Shown here: positions 9,230 to 18,013 of the stretch, piece by piece
Position numbering within the stretch: position 1 is the stretch's first letter
How the letters are laid out: every line of letters begins with the position of its first letter
The notes under the pieces: model-generated
What the model was told of the DNA's origin: nothing
The model's input: the letters and a program-made list of their open reading frames with translations, nothing else
Database searches by the model: none
Translations under genes and position numbers: made by a program
Origin: Hyphomicrobiales bacterium
Lineage (GTDB): Bacteria; Pseudomonadota; Alphaproteobacteria; Rhizobiales; Rhizobiaceae
Direction: 5' to 3'
Assembly: GCA_900473205.1 (NCBI GenBank)
Contig: UCLB01000018.1
Location: forward strand, 110,584-174,583
DNA: 64,000 bases

Positions 9230-9253
9230 AAAAAGGCCACCCGAAGGTGACCT
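9230..9253 (-). terminator. TTCG-tetraloop terminator between gp15-like and gp16-like genes
   Basis: The minus strand reads AGGTCACC-TTCG-GGTGGCCT followed by TTTT: an eight-pair stem (one G-U pair), a stable UUCG loop and a U tract. It lies within the 44-base gap between the two internal virion protein genes, so it would lower expression of the gp16-like gene relative to upstream genes. Confidence 0.75.
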
Positions 9254-9255
9254 GA

Positions 9256-11526
9256 TTAAGGGAGGAACTGCTGTTCGATTTCGACCCTGCCCTTCGACTG
9301 GGCGCGGGTTTCCTGCTTCTTTTGCTGGGCGTCGATCACTCCTTGAACGACATCGGCCCTGCGCTTTTGTTCGAGATCGAAGAGGGAACGAAGACTGATG
9401 TTTCCACGCGCTGAGTTCTCAACGGGGTACTGCCCGGTTTGATGGACGATCATCCAGCCCTGCCCGTTGGTGGCGGGGCGTACCGTCAAATCACTCGCAT
9501 CAACACCCTCGCTCTTCCCAAAGTCTTTCACGTATTGTTCGATAGCGAAGTTGGCGAGTTCACCGAAGTTTTTGGGAATGTCCTTCCCAGCGGTGTAGAT
9601 GAAATTACCGTTCACCTCGGTATGCGTAGCCTCGAAGCGAGCCTTTGCCTCATCAAGTGCGGCGTCCGTACCCATCCCGTTCTGTGCATAGAACTTCCCG
9701 AGCCGACCGATTTCATTGGCCACATAGCCTTGGTTTTTTGGAGAGGAGGCAAACCACCCCGCAACACCACCAAAGGTGATACCTCTCACGCGCTCATCAA
9801 TTGCATCAAAGCGCTGTTGCGTTCCGGCCCCCTGAAACTTGGCGGGGTCAGACGTTTGCATCATGGCAGTTTGCATTGCCTGCTGCGGTGTGAGTTTTCC
9901 ATACTGGGTGGCAACTCGATACGCCTCGTAGAAATCCCGGTCGGAACTATCTTTGATATGTGTTTCGAGGAGCTTGGGGTTTGCAGAATGGAGCTTCATG
10001 TAAAGGTCCACGCTGTCCTGGAGAGCCGGGGGGACCTCACCGCCTGAGAGCGTGAACTGTGTTGCAGCCTTAGGCCCTGCCCCTAGAACGTGTTCCCATT
10101 TCTGGTTGGTGAGATTACCGACCGAGAAGCTTTCAACCTGCATACCAAAGGCTTGCTCAGGCGTTGCCTTGCCCTTCGTCACGAGCCATTCCGTCTGATC
10201 AACCAGCCGCTTGGCCACGGCCTTCTTCTGGTCATCCACGGAAATAGTTCGGGTCTCCCCTGTCTTCGTCGGTACGGTCGCCTCTTCTATGTAAGGGAGC
10301 ATACCCTCACCCGAAGCCTGAAGGTTACGCGAAACGAGGTCTTCCTCTGCCTGATCTGCGGCCTTCTGGAGGGAGAGCTTATGCTCGGCCTTCGCGTTTT
10401 CCTTGGCCTGTTGCTCATTGAAGGTGTCGTTCTGATTGATCAGTGACATGACCTGGGCTTCTGAGAAGGCACCAGAATTCTGCTTATGCCAAGTCTCAAG
10501 CTGCTTACGATCAAGCTTGCCTTGTCGGGCAGCATCCCAAAAATCCATGCGGATGTCCCGCGTGGTCTCTTCGGTCTGTTCAAAACTCTGCCGCTTAGCG
10601 CTGTTGAGAATTCGGTTGGCATCACCCTGGAATTCCCGGTTAGCGGAAAGCGGGCCTAGGGCTGTACCATCAGCACCCCTCCGGTCGCCGTTGAGGATTG
10701 CCTTTGCCATATCAAGGTTGCCCTCATTGGCGAAAGACTCCGCTAGCCGGACCATCTCCCGGTCTTGCTCCTTGAAGTCCACATGAAGGAGCTTCCGGTT
10801 ACCCTCGTATTTCCCCCGAAGAGCATCGACAACTTCAGCCGGGGTTTTCCCTTCGGACAGCAAAGCACGGGCTTGGCCATTGAAGGTGTCATAAACACCA
10901 CTGATGGTATCCTGCTTCACCTGTTCCGTTTTGTATTGCGCCTGAGTAGCGTTCGCTCGCTGGCCAAATTGGTCCATGACGTGACCATACGCCGAAGTGA
11001 AATGCGGACTGTCCCCGTATTGCTCAAGGTCGCCAGCGGTCTTTTCCCGAATGAAGCTATCGAGATCACCACCGTTCTTGTCGAAGTTCGTTTCGTATTC
11101 CGTGGTCAGCTCGTTTACCCGCTCGTAAGCGAGACGCTCACCGTATTGCTTCATGACAGCGGCCTTGAACCAGGGATTTTCCATCTCTGTCATCTTGCCG
11201 CTTTCCACCGCCTCACGGGCTTCTGCAAAGCTCATTCCACCGATGCGCCGCATAGCGCGATCTTCGGCGTCTTTCTTCGCTTTCGCCTCGGTATTGTCGA
11301 GGAAAGTTTGAAGTGATGGACTTACCTGAGCAAGCGCGGTGGCAAGCTGTTGAAGCCCGTTAGCCCCCGAATTGGGGGCCTGAGGTCGGCTGTATGTGTC
11401 CACCGGGCGGGCCTGGGGCTGTAAGGCAACATCACCGATGGGGTTTCGAACCTGCACACGGCCACGGTTCGCACCATCCACTGATGGGCGGTCATCTTGA
11501 CGGGACAAGCCCGGTAGTTTGGCCAT
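9256..11526 (-). CDS. Internal virion protein C (T7 gp15-like)
   Basis: A 756-residue, largely helical protein; T7 gp15 has 747 residues. It lies between gp14-like and gp16-like genes, as in T7, where the three form the internal core that is ejected and builds a channel across the periplasm. The N-terminus is proline and arginine-rich and disordered. The rest has long charged helices with no enzymatic motif I can see. It is 3 bases from the gp14-like stop codon. Confidence 0.85.
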   Translation of the reverse strand: MAKLPGLSRQDDRPSVDGANRGRVQVRNPIGDVALQPQARPVDTYSRPQAPNSGANGLQQLATALAQVSPSLQTFLDNTEAKAKKDAEDRAMRRIGGMSFAEAREAVESGKMTEMENPWFKAAVMKQYGERLAYERVNELTTEYETNFDKNGGDLDSFIREKTAGDLEQYGDSPHFTSAYGHVMDQFGQRANATQAQYKTEQVKQDTISGVYDTFNGQARALLSEGKTPAEVVDALRGKYEGNRKLLHVDFKEQDREMVRLAESFANEGNLDMAKAILNGDRRGADGTALGPLSANREFQGDANRILNSAKRQSFEQTEETTRDIRMDFWDAARQGKLDRKQLETWHKQNSGAFSEAQVMSLINQNDTFNEQQAKENAKAEHKLSLQKAADQAEEDLVSRNLQASGEGMLPYIEEATVPTKTGETRTISVDDQKKAVAKRLVDQTEWLVTKGKATPEQAFGMQVESFSVGNLTNQKWEHVLGAGPKAATQFTLSGGEVPPALQDSVDLYMKLHSANPKLLETHIKDSSDRDFYEAYRVATQYGKLTPQQAMQTAMMQTSDPAKFQGAGTQQRFDAIDERVRGITFGGVAGWFASSPKNQGYVANEIGRLGKFYAQNGMGTDAALDEAKARFEATHTEVNGNFIYTAGKDIPKNFGELANFAIEQYVKDFGKSEGVDASDLTVRPATNGQGWMIVHQTGQYPVENSARGNISLRSLFDLEQKRRADVVQGVIDAQQKKQETRAQSKGRVEIEQQFLP

Positions 11527-11529
11527 GAA

Positions 11530-12057
11530 TTATTTGCCCTTCTGATAGTTGGAATAGCTGCCAAGAGCAGAGCCGCCGATTTTCAGGGCTGCTGCAAACG
11601 GGCTTGGGCCATTCGCCCATGGGATTGAGTTGATGCGGTCCTGGGCTTTGGCCTTGAACCCGTTCATCTCTGACTTCAGGTTGTCCACGGTAAAGCCCGT
11701 GTTCTGCGAGATACGGTCCTTGGCTGTTGCTTCCTTACCGTAAACATCCGCAATCAAGGCATCGACCGAGAGGCCAGACACACCGGCTTCCCCTGCGGCC
11801 ACCATGCTTGTGGCACGGGCTGCTCGGGCTTCACGGGCGATGTCCTGTTTCTGGACTGACGCGGCATCCTCTTCTTGAATTTGCCGTTTCTGAGTGTCCG
11901 CATATTCCCGCACGAGATTGGCATTAGCTGCCTTCTGGTTCTCGCGGACCATCTGGTTTTGCATCTTTGCTTGCTGGCTTTCGCCAATGTAACCGGCGAC
12001 TGTCTGAGCCGCCCCGATGGCGAACGAGCTGACCGCAAGCGTTATGGGGTCACACAT
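11530..12057 (-). CDS. Internal virion protein B (T7 gp14-like)
   Basis: A 175-residue protein beginning MCDPITLAVSSFAIGAAQTV, a hydrophobic glycine and alanine-rich N-terminus typical of podovirus gp14 proteins. These are ejected into the host and sit in the outer membrane. A long coiled coil (about residues 25-90) and a glycine-rich C-terminus follow. The start overlaps the end of the gp13-like gene by 16 bases. T7 gp14 has 196 residues, so the size fits. Confidence 0.8.
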   Translation of the reverse strand: MCDPITLAVSSFAIGAAQTVAGYIGESQQAKMQNQMVRENQKAANANLVREYADTQKRQIQEEDAASVQKQDIAREARAARATSMVAAGEAGVSGLSVDALIADVYGKEATAKDRISQNTGFTVDNLKSEMNGFKAKAQDRINSIPWANGPSPFAAALKIGGSALGSYSNYQKGK

Positions 12058-12524
12058 ATGTCGTTCCTTAATTTGACCACCTCATAGAAAGGATGGCCTC
12101 CGGGACCTTCGCCCCTGATCTTGTTGATGAAACTAAAGCCACACCACCGGAGCCACCTATGGTGAAGCGTGTTGCGGCAATCGGTGAAATTCATGAGAAG
12201 CTGGTATTTCCTGTTGAATGCCTCAACGAATGGTCGGGACTGCCTCAGGAAATCAACGCGGTGATGATGAATGTCTTCACTGGCCAGGAGCCATATGATG
12301 CCCACACCATCAGCCCCAGGAGCGGGAGCGGTCCCAAACATCACCACCGGCTTATCGTTTTCATCGACGCCCGAGATGCATCCATCAGGAGAGCTGAGGC
12401 CGTCCATCAAGCACTCGTGAATGTCCTTTCCGCCCGCAGCCAAGACCTCCTCAACGTCCTCAACACGAAGCCGAGGAGCAAGATAGGCGATGTCTTCAAT
12501 TGTAGACGCTCTAGGTCTGAGCAT
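12042..12524 (-). CDS. gp13-like protein with acetyltransferase-like fold
   Basis: The ATG at 12524 was chosen because AAGGAGAG lies 7 bases upstream; it gives 160 residues. The position (between tail tube B and gp14) and length match T7 gp13 (138), an assembly factor for the internal core. The sequence pattern (RPRAS start, FGTAPAPGADGVGIIWLLASEDI core, FVEAFNRKYQLLMNFTD helix, WLRWCGFSF near the end) is typical of GNAT-like proteins found at this locus in related phages. Acetyltransferase activity is not implied. Confidence 0.7.
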   Translation of the reverse strand: MLRPRASTIEDIAYLAPRLRVEDVEEVLAAGGKDIHECLMDGLSSPDGCISGVDENDKPVVMFGTAPAPGADGVGIIWLLASEDIHHHRVDFLRQSRPFVEAFNRKYQLLMNFTDCRNTLHHRWLRWCGFSFINKIRGEGPGGHPFYEVVKLRNDICVTP

Positions 12525-12526
12525 GT

Positions 12527-14908
12527 TCACACTCTCCTTGAGCGAATAACGAAGGTGGCCTCCCACTCCGCTGAAAGCAGAGCTGAAGGAAGCGGGCTGT
12601 CATTGACGATCTCGATTTTGATGTCTTCGTTCCGCCCTGAGACCGGGAAGCGGAAGCGCCCCTGTTCGATTGAAGGGAGACCGATGATGTTCTGTCCCGA
12701 ACCGGTGACACGCCCTGAAAAGATTGACGTGTACGTCTCTCTTCGAAATGGTGTCACCTCACAGCGGAAGTATCCGGTATCGCTGTATGTGAGCGTCATT
12801 CGTCTAAGCTGCATGCGGCCCGCACCCACCGTCATCTGTCCACCGCCGAGGGCTTCCTCTTTCATGACAAGCTTCGAGAACGTGTACCGGAACTCATAAG
12901 AGCGACCCGCGATGAACTTCGTGACGTTCCCTTTGATGACTGCGACTTCCCCGCTCCAAGTCACGGGGATGATCTGGCCGCGCCTGTATCCGCCATCGTC
13001 TTGCCCGATGATCTGGAAGCTTCCGGAATTATCCACGCGATAGGGAAAGCTGATCTTCGTGGTGTCCGTCGATGCATTGTAAGACACAACGCATTGGTAT
13101 GCTTCCACGCGCTGATCAAGGAGGAACATGAAATTCACGCCCTCATCAAACCGACCAGCCTCTAGGCTAATGACCTCGAAAGTCACCTGCCCGTTTCGCT
13201 CAATGAGCATCCAGAGATCACTCTCGATGAAGTCTGCATAGAGGATTTTCGTCCCCTCCGAAAACGTCCAGCGGGACCAAGCGGACTGGAGTTTTTCCAG
13301 CTCTTGCCAGTAGTATTTATAGACGTACAGCGCGTTTGGCTCTTTCGGCGTCAAAGCTACAAGCGCATCCTCGTTCGAGCTTGCGGCCAGCTTCGTGACA
13401 CCCCCAGGAATGTACTTGGGAACATGCGCGGTGATATCAGCGGCATCGTTGGTCTTGGTCTCGCCGTCCACGTAGTATTCGCGGATACCTGAGTAAGCAC
13501 CCTTGTTCATCGCGAAGTAGACGTTTCGGCCAGCGCCCACCGGCTTGGCGATTAGGCTCGCCTGAAACTCGGTCGTCTGGTTGATCGAGATCGTGAATGG
13601 CGTCAGCATATCAGATGCGCCGAGCATGAACTGTGTTTGCTCCGAGAAGAGCAACAGGGTCTCATTGAACGGAATTGCGTGGCGGATGATGGAGACCTTC
13701 GAGTGGCTCACGGCCACATCAATGGTGTCAGTATCAATCAACTGGGTTGCCGAAGCTCGCCAGAAGTTGAAGAACTCGCCAGACCGGGAGAAGACGACGT
13801 TCTCATCCGCGACCAAGCCGAGCCGGTTCCGGTGGAAGAACAAGTCATTGATCTGCTTATCCACGATGGAGGGAGGAGGAATTGCCTCGGCATCGCCAAC
13901 CTTGCGCTCATCCCAAGGGATTTCCTCAAAAGAGAATGAGCCGTCCGCAAGCCGCTTCAGGGCAAACGGAAGTGTTGAGCCATCAAGCTTGAACTGCTCG
14001 CCGCCCTTGACGCCCTCTTTCCAAACGCCGGTCGCACTGCCTCCAGATGGGTTGTGGAATTCAATCCAGTAATTATCAAAACTGGAGGAGTTATCACCGC
14101 GCACTTCCAGTCTGAAGCCGTGGACAGCTCTTGCGGGAACATCGGTGAACCGCTGCACAAAGTCCTTACAAACCTTGATGCCCTGGTCACCCAGGCCGTC
14201 CTTGGTTTCAACCGAGAAGTCCCCTCCGTTCTTTTTCAGAATGTAGAGGGTCGAGCCCTGGATGGTCATCGTGTACTGCGCAGCGAACGAAGCATCTGCG
14301 GCGAAAAGGTCCATCAATTGCTTCGCGATATAGTCCGTCGCGATCTTGTCAGTATGGGCAGCGCTTGAACCATCAGGAGTCTTGATCTCCTTCGTGAGGC
14401 CACCAATAGTTAGGCTATAGGTCAAGCCGTAAGCGCCCTGTCTCACCCATACCAGAGCTTCTTTCGAACGAACCGAGGTGAGATCAGCCTTCATCTTTGC
14501 GACCACGTTGCGGTTCAGAATGAAGGTATAGTCAGCGACTGTAACCGCAGCGAAATGCTCATCTGGCTTGGTGCTGGAGAGATAGGATTTCCCATTTGGG
14601 AACGCCACGGGAAGCTCACTGCCATCCATGCGGAAAACCCGGAGGTTTCCATTGGTAATCACCACAGCATAGCGTTCGCTCGCATCTCGGTTGATCATGT
14701 GGATGTAAGCGTTGCCTAACGGGGTATCGCTTATCTTGGCGACAAACCGAGCTGGAGGACGCTTCTTCAGTCCTTCCACAACGGAGCTGTAGCCGTTGAG
14801 CTGCGCTTCTGCCTGGGACGACAAGCGCAAGGAATACGGCTGCTGGGACACGCCGTTGATGAGGTTGGGAATAGTCGAGCTGATGAGGGTCAAATGATCG
14901 ACCCCCAC
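12527..14908 (-). CDS. Tail tubular protein B (T7 gp12-like)
   Basis: A 793-residue structural protein matching T7 gp12 (794). The N-terminus, IPNLINGVSQQPYSLRLSSQ, is diagnostic for podovirus nozzle proteins. The body is beta-rich throughout, consistent with the nozzle of propeller domains to which the fibres attach. Its start overlaps the tail tube A stop by 19 bases, and it ends 2 bases before the gp13-like start codon, with the gp13 ribosome site inside its 3' end. Confidence 0.93.
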   Translation of the reverse strand: MGVDHLTLISSTIPNLINGVSQQPYSLRLSSQAEAQLNGYSSVVEGLKKRPPARFVAKISDTPLGNAYIHMINRDASERYAVVITNGNLRVFRMDGSELPVAFPNGKSYLSSTKPDEHFAAVTVADYTFILNRNVVAKMKADLTSVRSKEALVWVRQGAYGLTYSLTIGGLTKEIKTPDGSSAAHTDKIATDYIAKQLMDLFAADASFAAQYTMTIQGSTLYILKKNGGDFSVETKDGLGDQGIKVCKDFVQRFTDVPARAVHGFRLEVRGDNSSSFDNYWIEFHNPSGGSATGVWKEGVKGGEQFKLDGSTLPFALKRLADGSFSFEEIPWDERKVGDAEAIPPPSIVDKQINDLFFHRNRLGLVADENVVFSRSGEFFNFWRASATQLIDTDTIDVAVSHSKVSIIRHAIPFNETLLLFSEQTQFMLGASDMLTPFTISINQTTEFQASLIAKPVGAGRNVYFAMNKGAYSGIREYYVDGETKTNDAADITAHVPKYIPGGVTKLAASSNEDALVALTPKEPNALYVYKYYWQELEKLQSAWSRWTFSEGTKILYADFIESDLWMLIERNGQVTFEVISLEAGRFDEGVNFMFLLDQRVEAYQCVVSYNASTDTTKISFPYRVDNSGSFQIIGQDDGGYRRGQIIPVTWSGEVAVIKGNVTKFIAGRSYEFRYTFSKLVMKEEALGGGQMTVGAGRMQLRRMTLTYSDTGYFRCEVTPFRRETYTSIFSGRVTGSGQNIIGLPSIEQGRFRFPVSGRNEDIKIEIVNDSPLPSALLSAEWEATFVIRSRRV

Positions 14909-15492
14909 GGCCCACGGTCCACCACATCTTGGATGAACTCGTTGTTGAGGATGTTGAGACCAGCGGTTTCACCCTCGGCATCCTCAAGCGCGAACAGGGC
15001 CATCTGCTCATCGCGAAGCGTGAAGCCTGCTAGAAGCTCCGAACCGATTTGGCCCTCAACAAACTTCCGCGCTGACCTGATGGTGATATATGTACGCGCA
15101 GCTTCGGGGAGGTCATCAAAGGGAAGCAACAGGACGATGTTGACCTTGATGCTTTCCTTGAATTCGAAGGAATGCTCCTTACGGTCGTACAGGCGTTGAC
15201 CACGCTGAACGAGGTCCATCCGTGAGAACTCACCACAAGGGTCAACCCTGAGCGTGCTCTTGGGAAGTCGAAGCTCTCCCTCCGGGAAGCTCAAAGCAAT
15301 CGGGTAATTCTCTTCAGTGTTCCAGTGCCAGCCTTTGAGCTGGACTGCGCGATTAACTGCGGAAAGCGCCTGGAGCGCCATCACCGCATCGATCACACCA
15401 TTGTCTTCAATGCTGCTGACCGGGGGTTCGCCTATGGTGGCGATGATCTGGTTCACAGCTTCAAGGACTGTTGTTGGGGTGGTTGCCAGCAT
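14890..15492 (-). CDS. Tail tubular protein A (T7 gp11-like)
   Basis: A 200-residue protein with the T7 gp11 (196) length and place, directly after the capsid terminator. Features of the family are the N-terminal ALQALSAVNRAVQLKGWHWN segment and an alpha-helical middle (about residues 120-170) ending in DEQMALFALEDAEGE. It forms the adaptor ring between the portal and the nozzle. It overlaps the tail tube B gene by 19 bases. Confidence 0.9.
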   Translation of the reverse strand: MLATTPTTVLEAVNQIIATIGEPPVSSIEDNGVIDAVMALQALSAVNRAVQLKGWHWNTEENYPIALSFPEGELRLPKSTLRVDPCGEFSRMDLVQRGQRLYDRKEHSFEFKESIKVNIVLLLPFDDLPEAARTYITIRSARKFVEGQIGSELLAGFTLRDEQMALFALEDAEGETAGLNILNNEFIQDVVDRGPWGSII

Positions 15493-15516
15493 GGGCGAGC
15501 CTCCGGTGAAAAAACG

Positions 15517-15549
15517 AAAAAAAGGGGAGCAAGCCGAAGCTCACTCCCC
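15517..15549 (-). terminator. Strong terminator after the capsid gene (T7 Tphi equivalent)
   Basis: On the minus strand GGGGAGTGAGC-TTCG-GCTTGCTCCCC is followed by TTTTTTT: an 11-pair stem with a UUCG loop. It lies between the capsid and tail-tube A genes, exactly where T7 carries its single class III terminator Tphi, and would make capsid the most abundant late product. Confidence 0.9.
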
Positions 15550-15579
15550 GTAGTGGATAGTTACCCGTAAGTGGGTGGA

Positions 15580-16548
15580 TTAGGCCGCAGAACGGACTTC
15601 GATTGCAGCCTGCGGGCGCAGGATGCCGTGACCGACTGCGTACTTCGAGATCACGAAGTGTGCCTGACGTGTCGGGTCGTAGCCGGTGTCCAAACCGAGA
15701 TCGAGCAGCTTCACCGTGCCGATAGCCTGCTTCTGCATGACAAGCATTGCCGTCTTGGAGAAGTCGCCAGCGTAACGGGCAGCGGTGCCAGCATCGACGC
15801 CTTCAGTGATGTTGGCGTTCGGGAGGTTGTTCGTCTTGACGATCTCGATACCAGCAACGCGGTAGACCTTACCGTCCGAGTATGCGCCAGAGCCGCCAAA
15901 GTCACGGTTGATGGTCTTCTCAGCCTGGACCAGCTTGTAATACTGAGCGGGCTTGACGAAGGCGTAACGGTCTTCTTCCGGTACATCCTTCTCATCGAAC
16001 TTCTGAGCAGCGGCGAAGAGAGCAGCGGCCAGATGATCGCCGTTCTTCATGAAGTCAGCCGAAGTTGGCATGCCGTCTTCGGTAGGCAGGATGACAGAAC
16101 CACCCGGCAGACCAGAGACAACATTGGCGGCACGAGCTGCCAGGACGCCGACCTGAAGGAGATGCTTGTCCATAACCTGGGCGAGCTTGCGGCCCTGCTC
16201 GGACGTAACGATGGAGCGCATGTCATAGTGGTTCTTCGCTTCATCAATGTTCGCGAAGTATGCGTCCGAAACCAGAAGGTCATCGATATGGATAAGGACT
16301 TCGTTCTGGTTCACCTTCTGGCCAAGCAGCTTGGCACCTGGGGTATGGTAGTAAGCGTCGATAAGGCCAGTCGCCGGGAAGGCTGCGGACTTGCCGCTGT
16401 CGATGCTGCGGGTCATATGGCGGTCGGCCATGACCGTGGACTTTTCGAAAGCGGTGAGAACTTCACCAGCGTAAATCTTGGCGAAGGTTGCATCGGCTTC
16501 GCCCGCACCGTTGATCTGACCGAGGCGGGTTACATTTGCAGTAGTCAT
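15580..16548 (-). CDS. Major capsid protein (T7 gp10-like)
   Basis: The head shell protein, 322 residues from the ATG at 16548, chosen for its AGGA site 9 bases upstream and the typical start MTTANVTRLGQINGAG. The content has the HK97-like pattern of podovirus capsids: E-loop region with HMTRSIDSGKSAAFPATG, long helix around LAQVMDKHLLQVGVLAARAA, and P-domain sheets ending near the HFVISKYAVGHGILRPQAA segment. Scaffold lies upstream and a strong terminator downstream. T7 gp10A has 345 residues. Confidence 0.95.
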   Translation of the reverse strand: MTTANVTRLGQINGAGEADATFAKIYAGEVLTAFEKSTVMADRHMTRSIDSGKSAAFPATGLIDAYYHTPGAKLLGQKVNQNEVLIHIDDLLVSDAYFANIDEAKNHYDMRSIVTSEQGRKLAQVMDKHLLQVGVLAARAANVVSGLPGGSVILPTEDGMPTSADFMKNGDHLAAALFAAAQKFDEKDVPEEDRYAFVKPAQYYKLVQAEKTINRDFGGSGAYSDGKVYRVAGIEIVKTNNLPNANITEGVDAGTAARYAGDFSKTAMLVMQKQAIGTVKLLDLGLDTGYDPTRQAHFVISKYAVGHGILRPQAAIEVRSAA

Positions 16549-16622
16549 GTATTGGATTTCCTGTGATGAGCTTTGGAAGTTGATCAGGCTGTCCAGCGAA
16601 CTCTTCACAAGCAGAACCAATG

Positions 16623-16724
16623 TTATCCTCCGCAGAGGGCAATGGGTCGGCGCGTGATGTTCTCGGGATTTACCTTGGCGTCACCGCGCATTGCTTTGAG
16701 CGCAGTGTGACTAAACTTCATCAT
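16623..16724 (-). CDS. Possible 33-residue ORF upstream of the capsid gene
   Basis: ATGATG opens a 33-codon frame that ends 74 bases before the capsid start (MMKFSHTALKAM at the N-terminus, ending ALCGG). It fills most of the otherwise gene-free 223-base gap between capsid and the 79-residue membrane protein. No clear ribosome site is visible, and the gap may instead be a leader with a CCCGCC/GGCGGG hairpin around 16739-16758. Low confidence. Confidence 0.25.
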   Translation of the reverse strand: MMKFSHTALKAMRGDAKVNPENITRRPIALCGG

Positions 16725-16772
16725 CAGGAATTGAGCCCCGCCCACCGTATGGCGGGAGAGGCTATTGTGGTG

Positions 16773-17012
16773 CTACTTCACGGACTTGATAGCCAAATCG
16801 GCAGCGGCTTTATTGGCCTGGACCTTGGTGTTGGGAACGATGTTCGCAACGAAGACCAGGACCTTGTGCAGAGCCACGAGAGCCTTGTTGTCCACCGGAG
16901 TGGGCGTAAGGTTCACGATCTGCACGACAACCACTTCAACAGCGAAAGCGATTGCGAGGAGTGTCTCCCAGTTGGACAGGAGCCACGCCCAAACGGTCGT
17001 GAGAATTGTCAT
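16773..17012 (-). CDS. Small membrane protein between scaffold and capsid genes
   Basis: A 79-residue protein with a tryptophan-containing N-terminus, a strong hydrophobic helix at about residues 5-35, a second weaker one near 45-60 and a basic end. It lies inside the scaffold-capsid interval, which has no gene in T7. The topology resembles small holins or holin-like proteins, so it could be a second lysis membrane protein. Function not recognised. It starts 18 bases after the scaffold stop codon. Confidence 0.6.
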   Translation of the reverse strand: MTILTTVWAWLLSNWETLLAIAFAVEVVVVQIVNLTPTPVDNKALVALHKVLVFVANIVPNTKVQANKAAADLAIKSVK

Positions 17013-17030
17013 TGATTTTCCTTGGTTGGA

Positions 17031-17804
17031 TTAGAAGACGTTGGAGCGTCCAATCTTCGCCTGGACATCAGCGCGGTAGGCTGCATCCTTGGCGTAGCGG
17101 GGGTCACGCATTGCTGCGGTGATTTCTGCGGTGGAGCGGAAGGCATCACCATTGGTGTCAGCATTGCCCCCATTGAGGAGGTTTGGCTCTTCACCCACGG
17201 CTGACTTGTAGCGGGACTGGAGGCCACCGATAGCAAGCTTGATGCTGGCAACATCGCCAGTGTCCATCACCTTGTTGAATGCGGTGACTTCGGCTTTGGA
17301 CATGTTAGCCGCTGCCCAGTTGACCATCTGGCCGTAGGCTTCGGCACCGCCAAATTCAGCGTGTACGCCATCGACCATCTGTGAAGCCTGGGCTTCCTGA
17401 CCAGCGATGTAGGCGTCCACGATTTCTTTCGGTACACCGGCTTTCGCCAGCGCATCATAGGTGGCCTGGGATAGTTCGCCGTTGGTGGCGAATTCAGAAG
17501 AGTAGCTGTCGAAGTCAAGACCGAGCGCATCAACCTGGGCCTTCGCATCATCGGCGCTTGCGGGAACTTCAGGCGTGGCAGATGTCTCACCCTGCTTCTT
17601 TTCAAGCTCGGAGTAAGCCTTGGCCATGTCTTCCCAAGATGCAAACTTCTCAGGCAAACCAGCCGGACGCTCTTCTTGAACTGGTGCCGGTTGCTCTTCC
17701 TGGCCGGACTTGGCCTGAGCTGCGTCGAACTTCGCGGCCATGGCGGCATCGTGACCTTCAGGAGCGCTTACCGGACTTGCATTGGAGATGGATGGGGTCG
17801 TCAT
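17031..17804 (-). CDS. Capsid scaffolding protein (T7 gp9-like)
   Basis: The assembly scaffold lost during packaging. The ATG at 17804 is chosen because it overlaps the stop codon of the preceding small gene (TGATG), giving 257 residues; T7 gp9 has 307. It is acidic and rich in alanine, glutamate and glutamine, with the characteristic LPEKFASWEDMAKAYSELEKK segment near residue 50-70 and a helical C-terminal part that contacts capsid subunits. Confidence 0.9.
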   Translation of the reverse strand: MTTPSISNASPVSAPEGHDAAMAAKFDAAQAKSGQEEQPAPVQEERPAGLPEKFASWEDMAKAYSELEKKQGETSATPEVPASADDAKAQVDALGLDFDSYSSEFATNGELSQATYDALAKAGVPKEIVDAYIAGQEAQASQMVDGVHAEFGGAEAYGQMVNWAAANMSKAEVTAFNKVMDTGDVASIKLAIGGLQSRYKSAVGEEPNLLNGGNADTNGDAFRSTAEITAAMRDPRYAKDAAYRADVQAKIGRSNVF

Positions 17805-18010
17805 CAATTGTCCACGATGGTAAAGCCGAGAGACCAATTGGTGGTCTTAGGCGGGGTTGGGGTTTCCTCGGTCACCTCAGGGGCAACTTCGGGTTTCTTG
17901 GTACGGACACGCTTCGGCTTATCGGCAGCCGGGGCCACCTCAGGTGTGGCCTCCGGGGAAACTGCGGGCGTCTCCGTTGTCGCAACTGATGCGGCTTCGG
18001 GGGTATCCAT
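17804..18010 (-). CDS. Low-complexity Pro/Ala/Glu protein between portal and scaffold
   Basis: A 68-residue protein of alternating proline, alanine, threonine and glutamate with a basic patch (KPKRVRTKK) and a hydrophobic end (WSLGFTIVDN). It starts 3 bases after the portal stop and its own stop overlaps the scaffold start, so translation is probably coupled. Function unknown. The arrangement suggests a genuine small structural or assembly gene rather than a chance frame. Confidence 0.55.
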   Translation of the reverse strand: MDTPEAASVATTETPAVSPEATPEVAPAADKPKRVRTKKPEVAPEVTEETPTPPKTTNWSLGFTIVDN

Positions 18011-18013
18011 TGG

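Noticed and set aside
12156-12170. Partial phage promoter look-alike (ctatggtgaag)
   Set aside because: Only the downstream half of the core is present and the upstream CCCC/ATTA part is missing; it lies inside the gp13-like coding region and is explained by codons.
15432-15445. Partial phage promoter look-alike (ctatggtggcga) in tail-tube A
   Set aside because: Same reason: the CCCCT block of the core is absent, and the site is inside a gene.
15571-16566. Plus-strand frame of 331 codons opposite the capsid gene
   Set aside because: Antisense shadow of the capsid gene due to codon bias.
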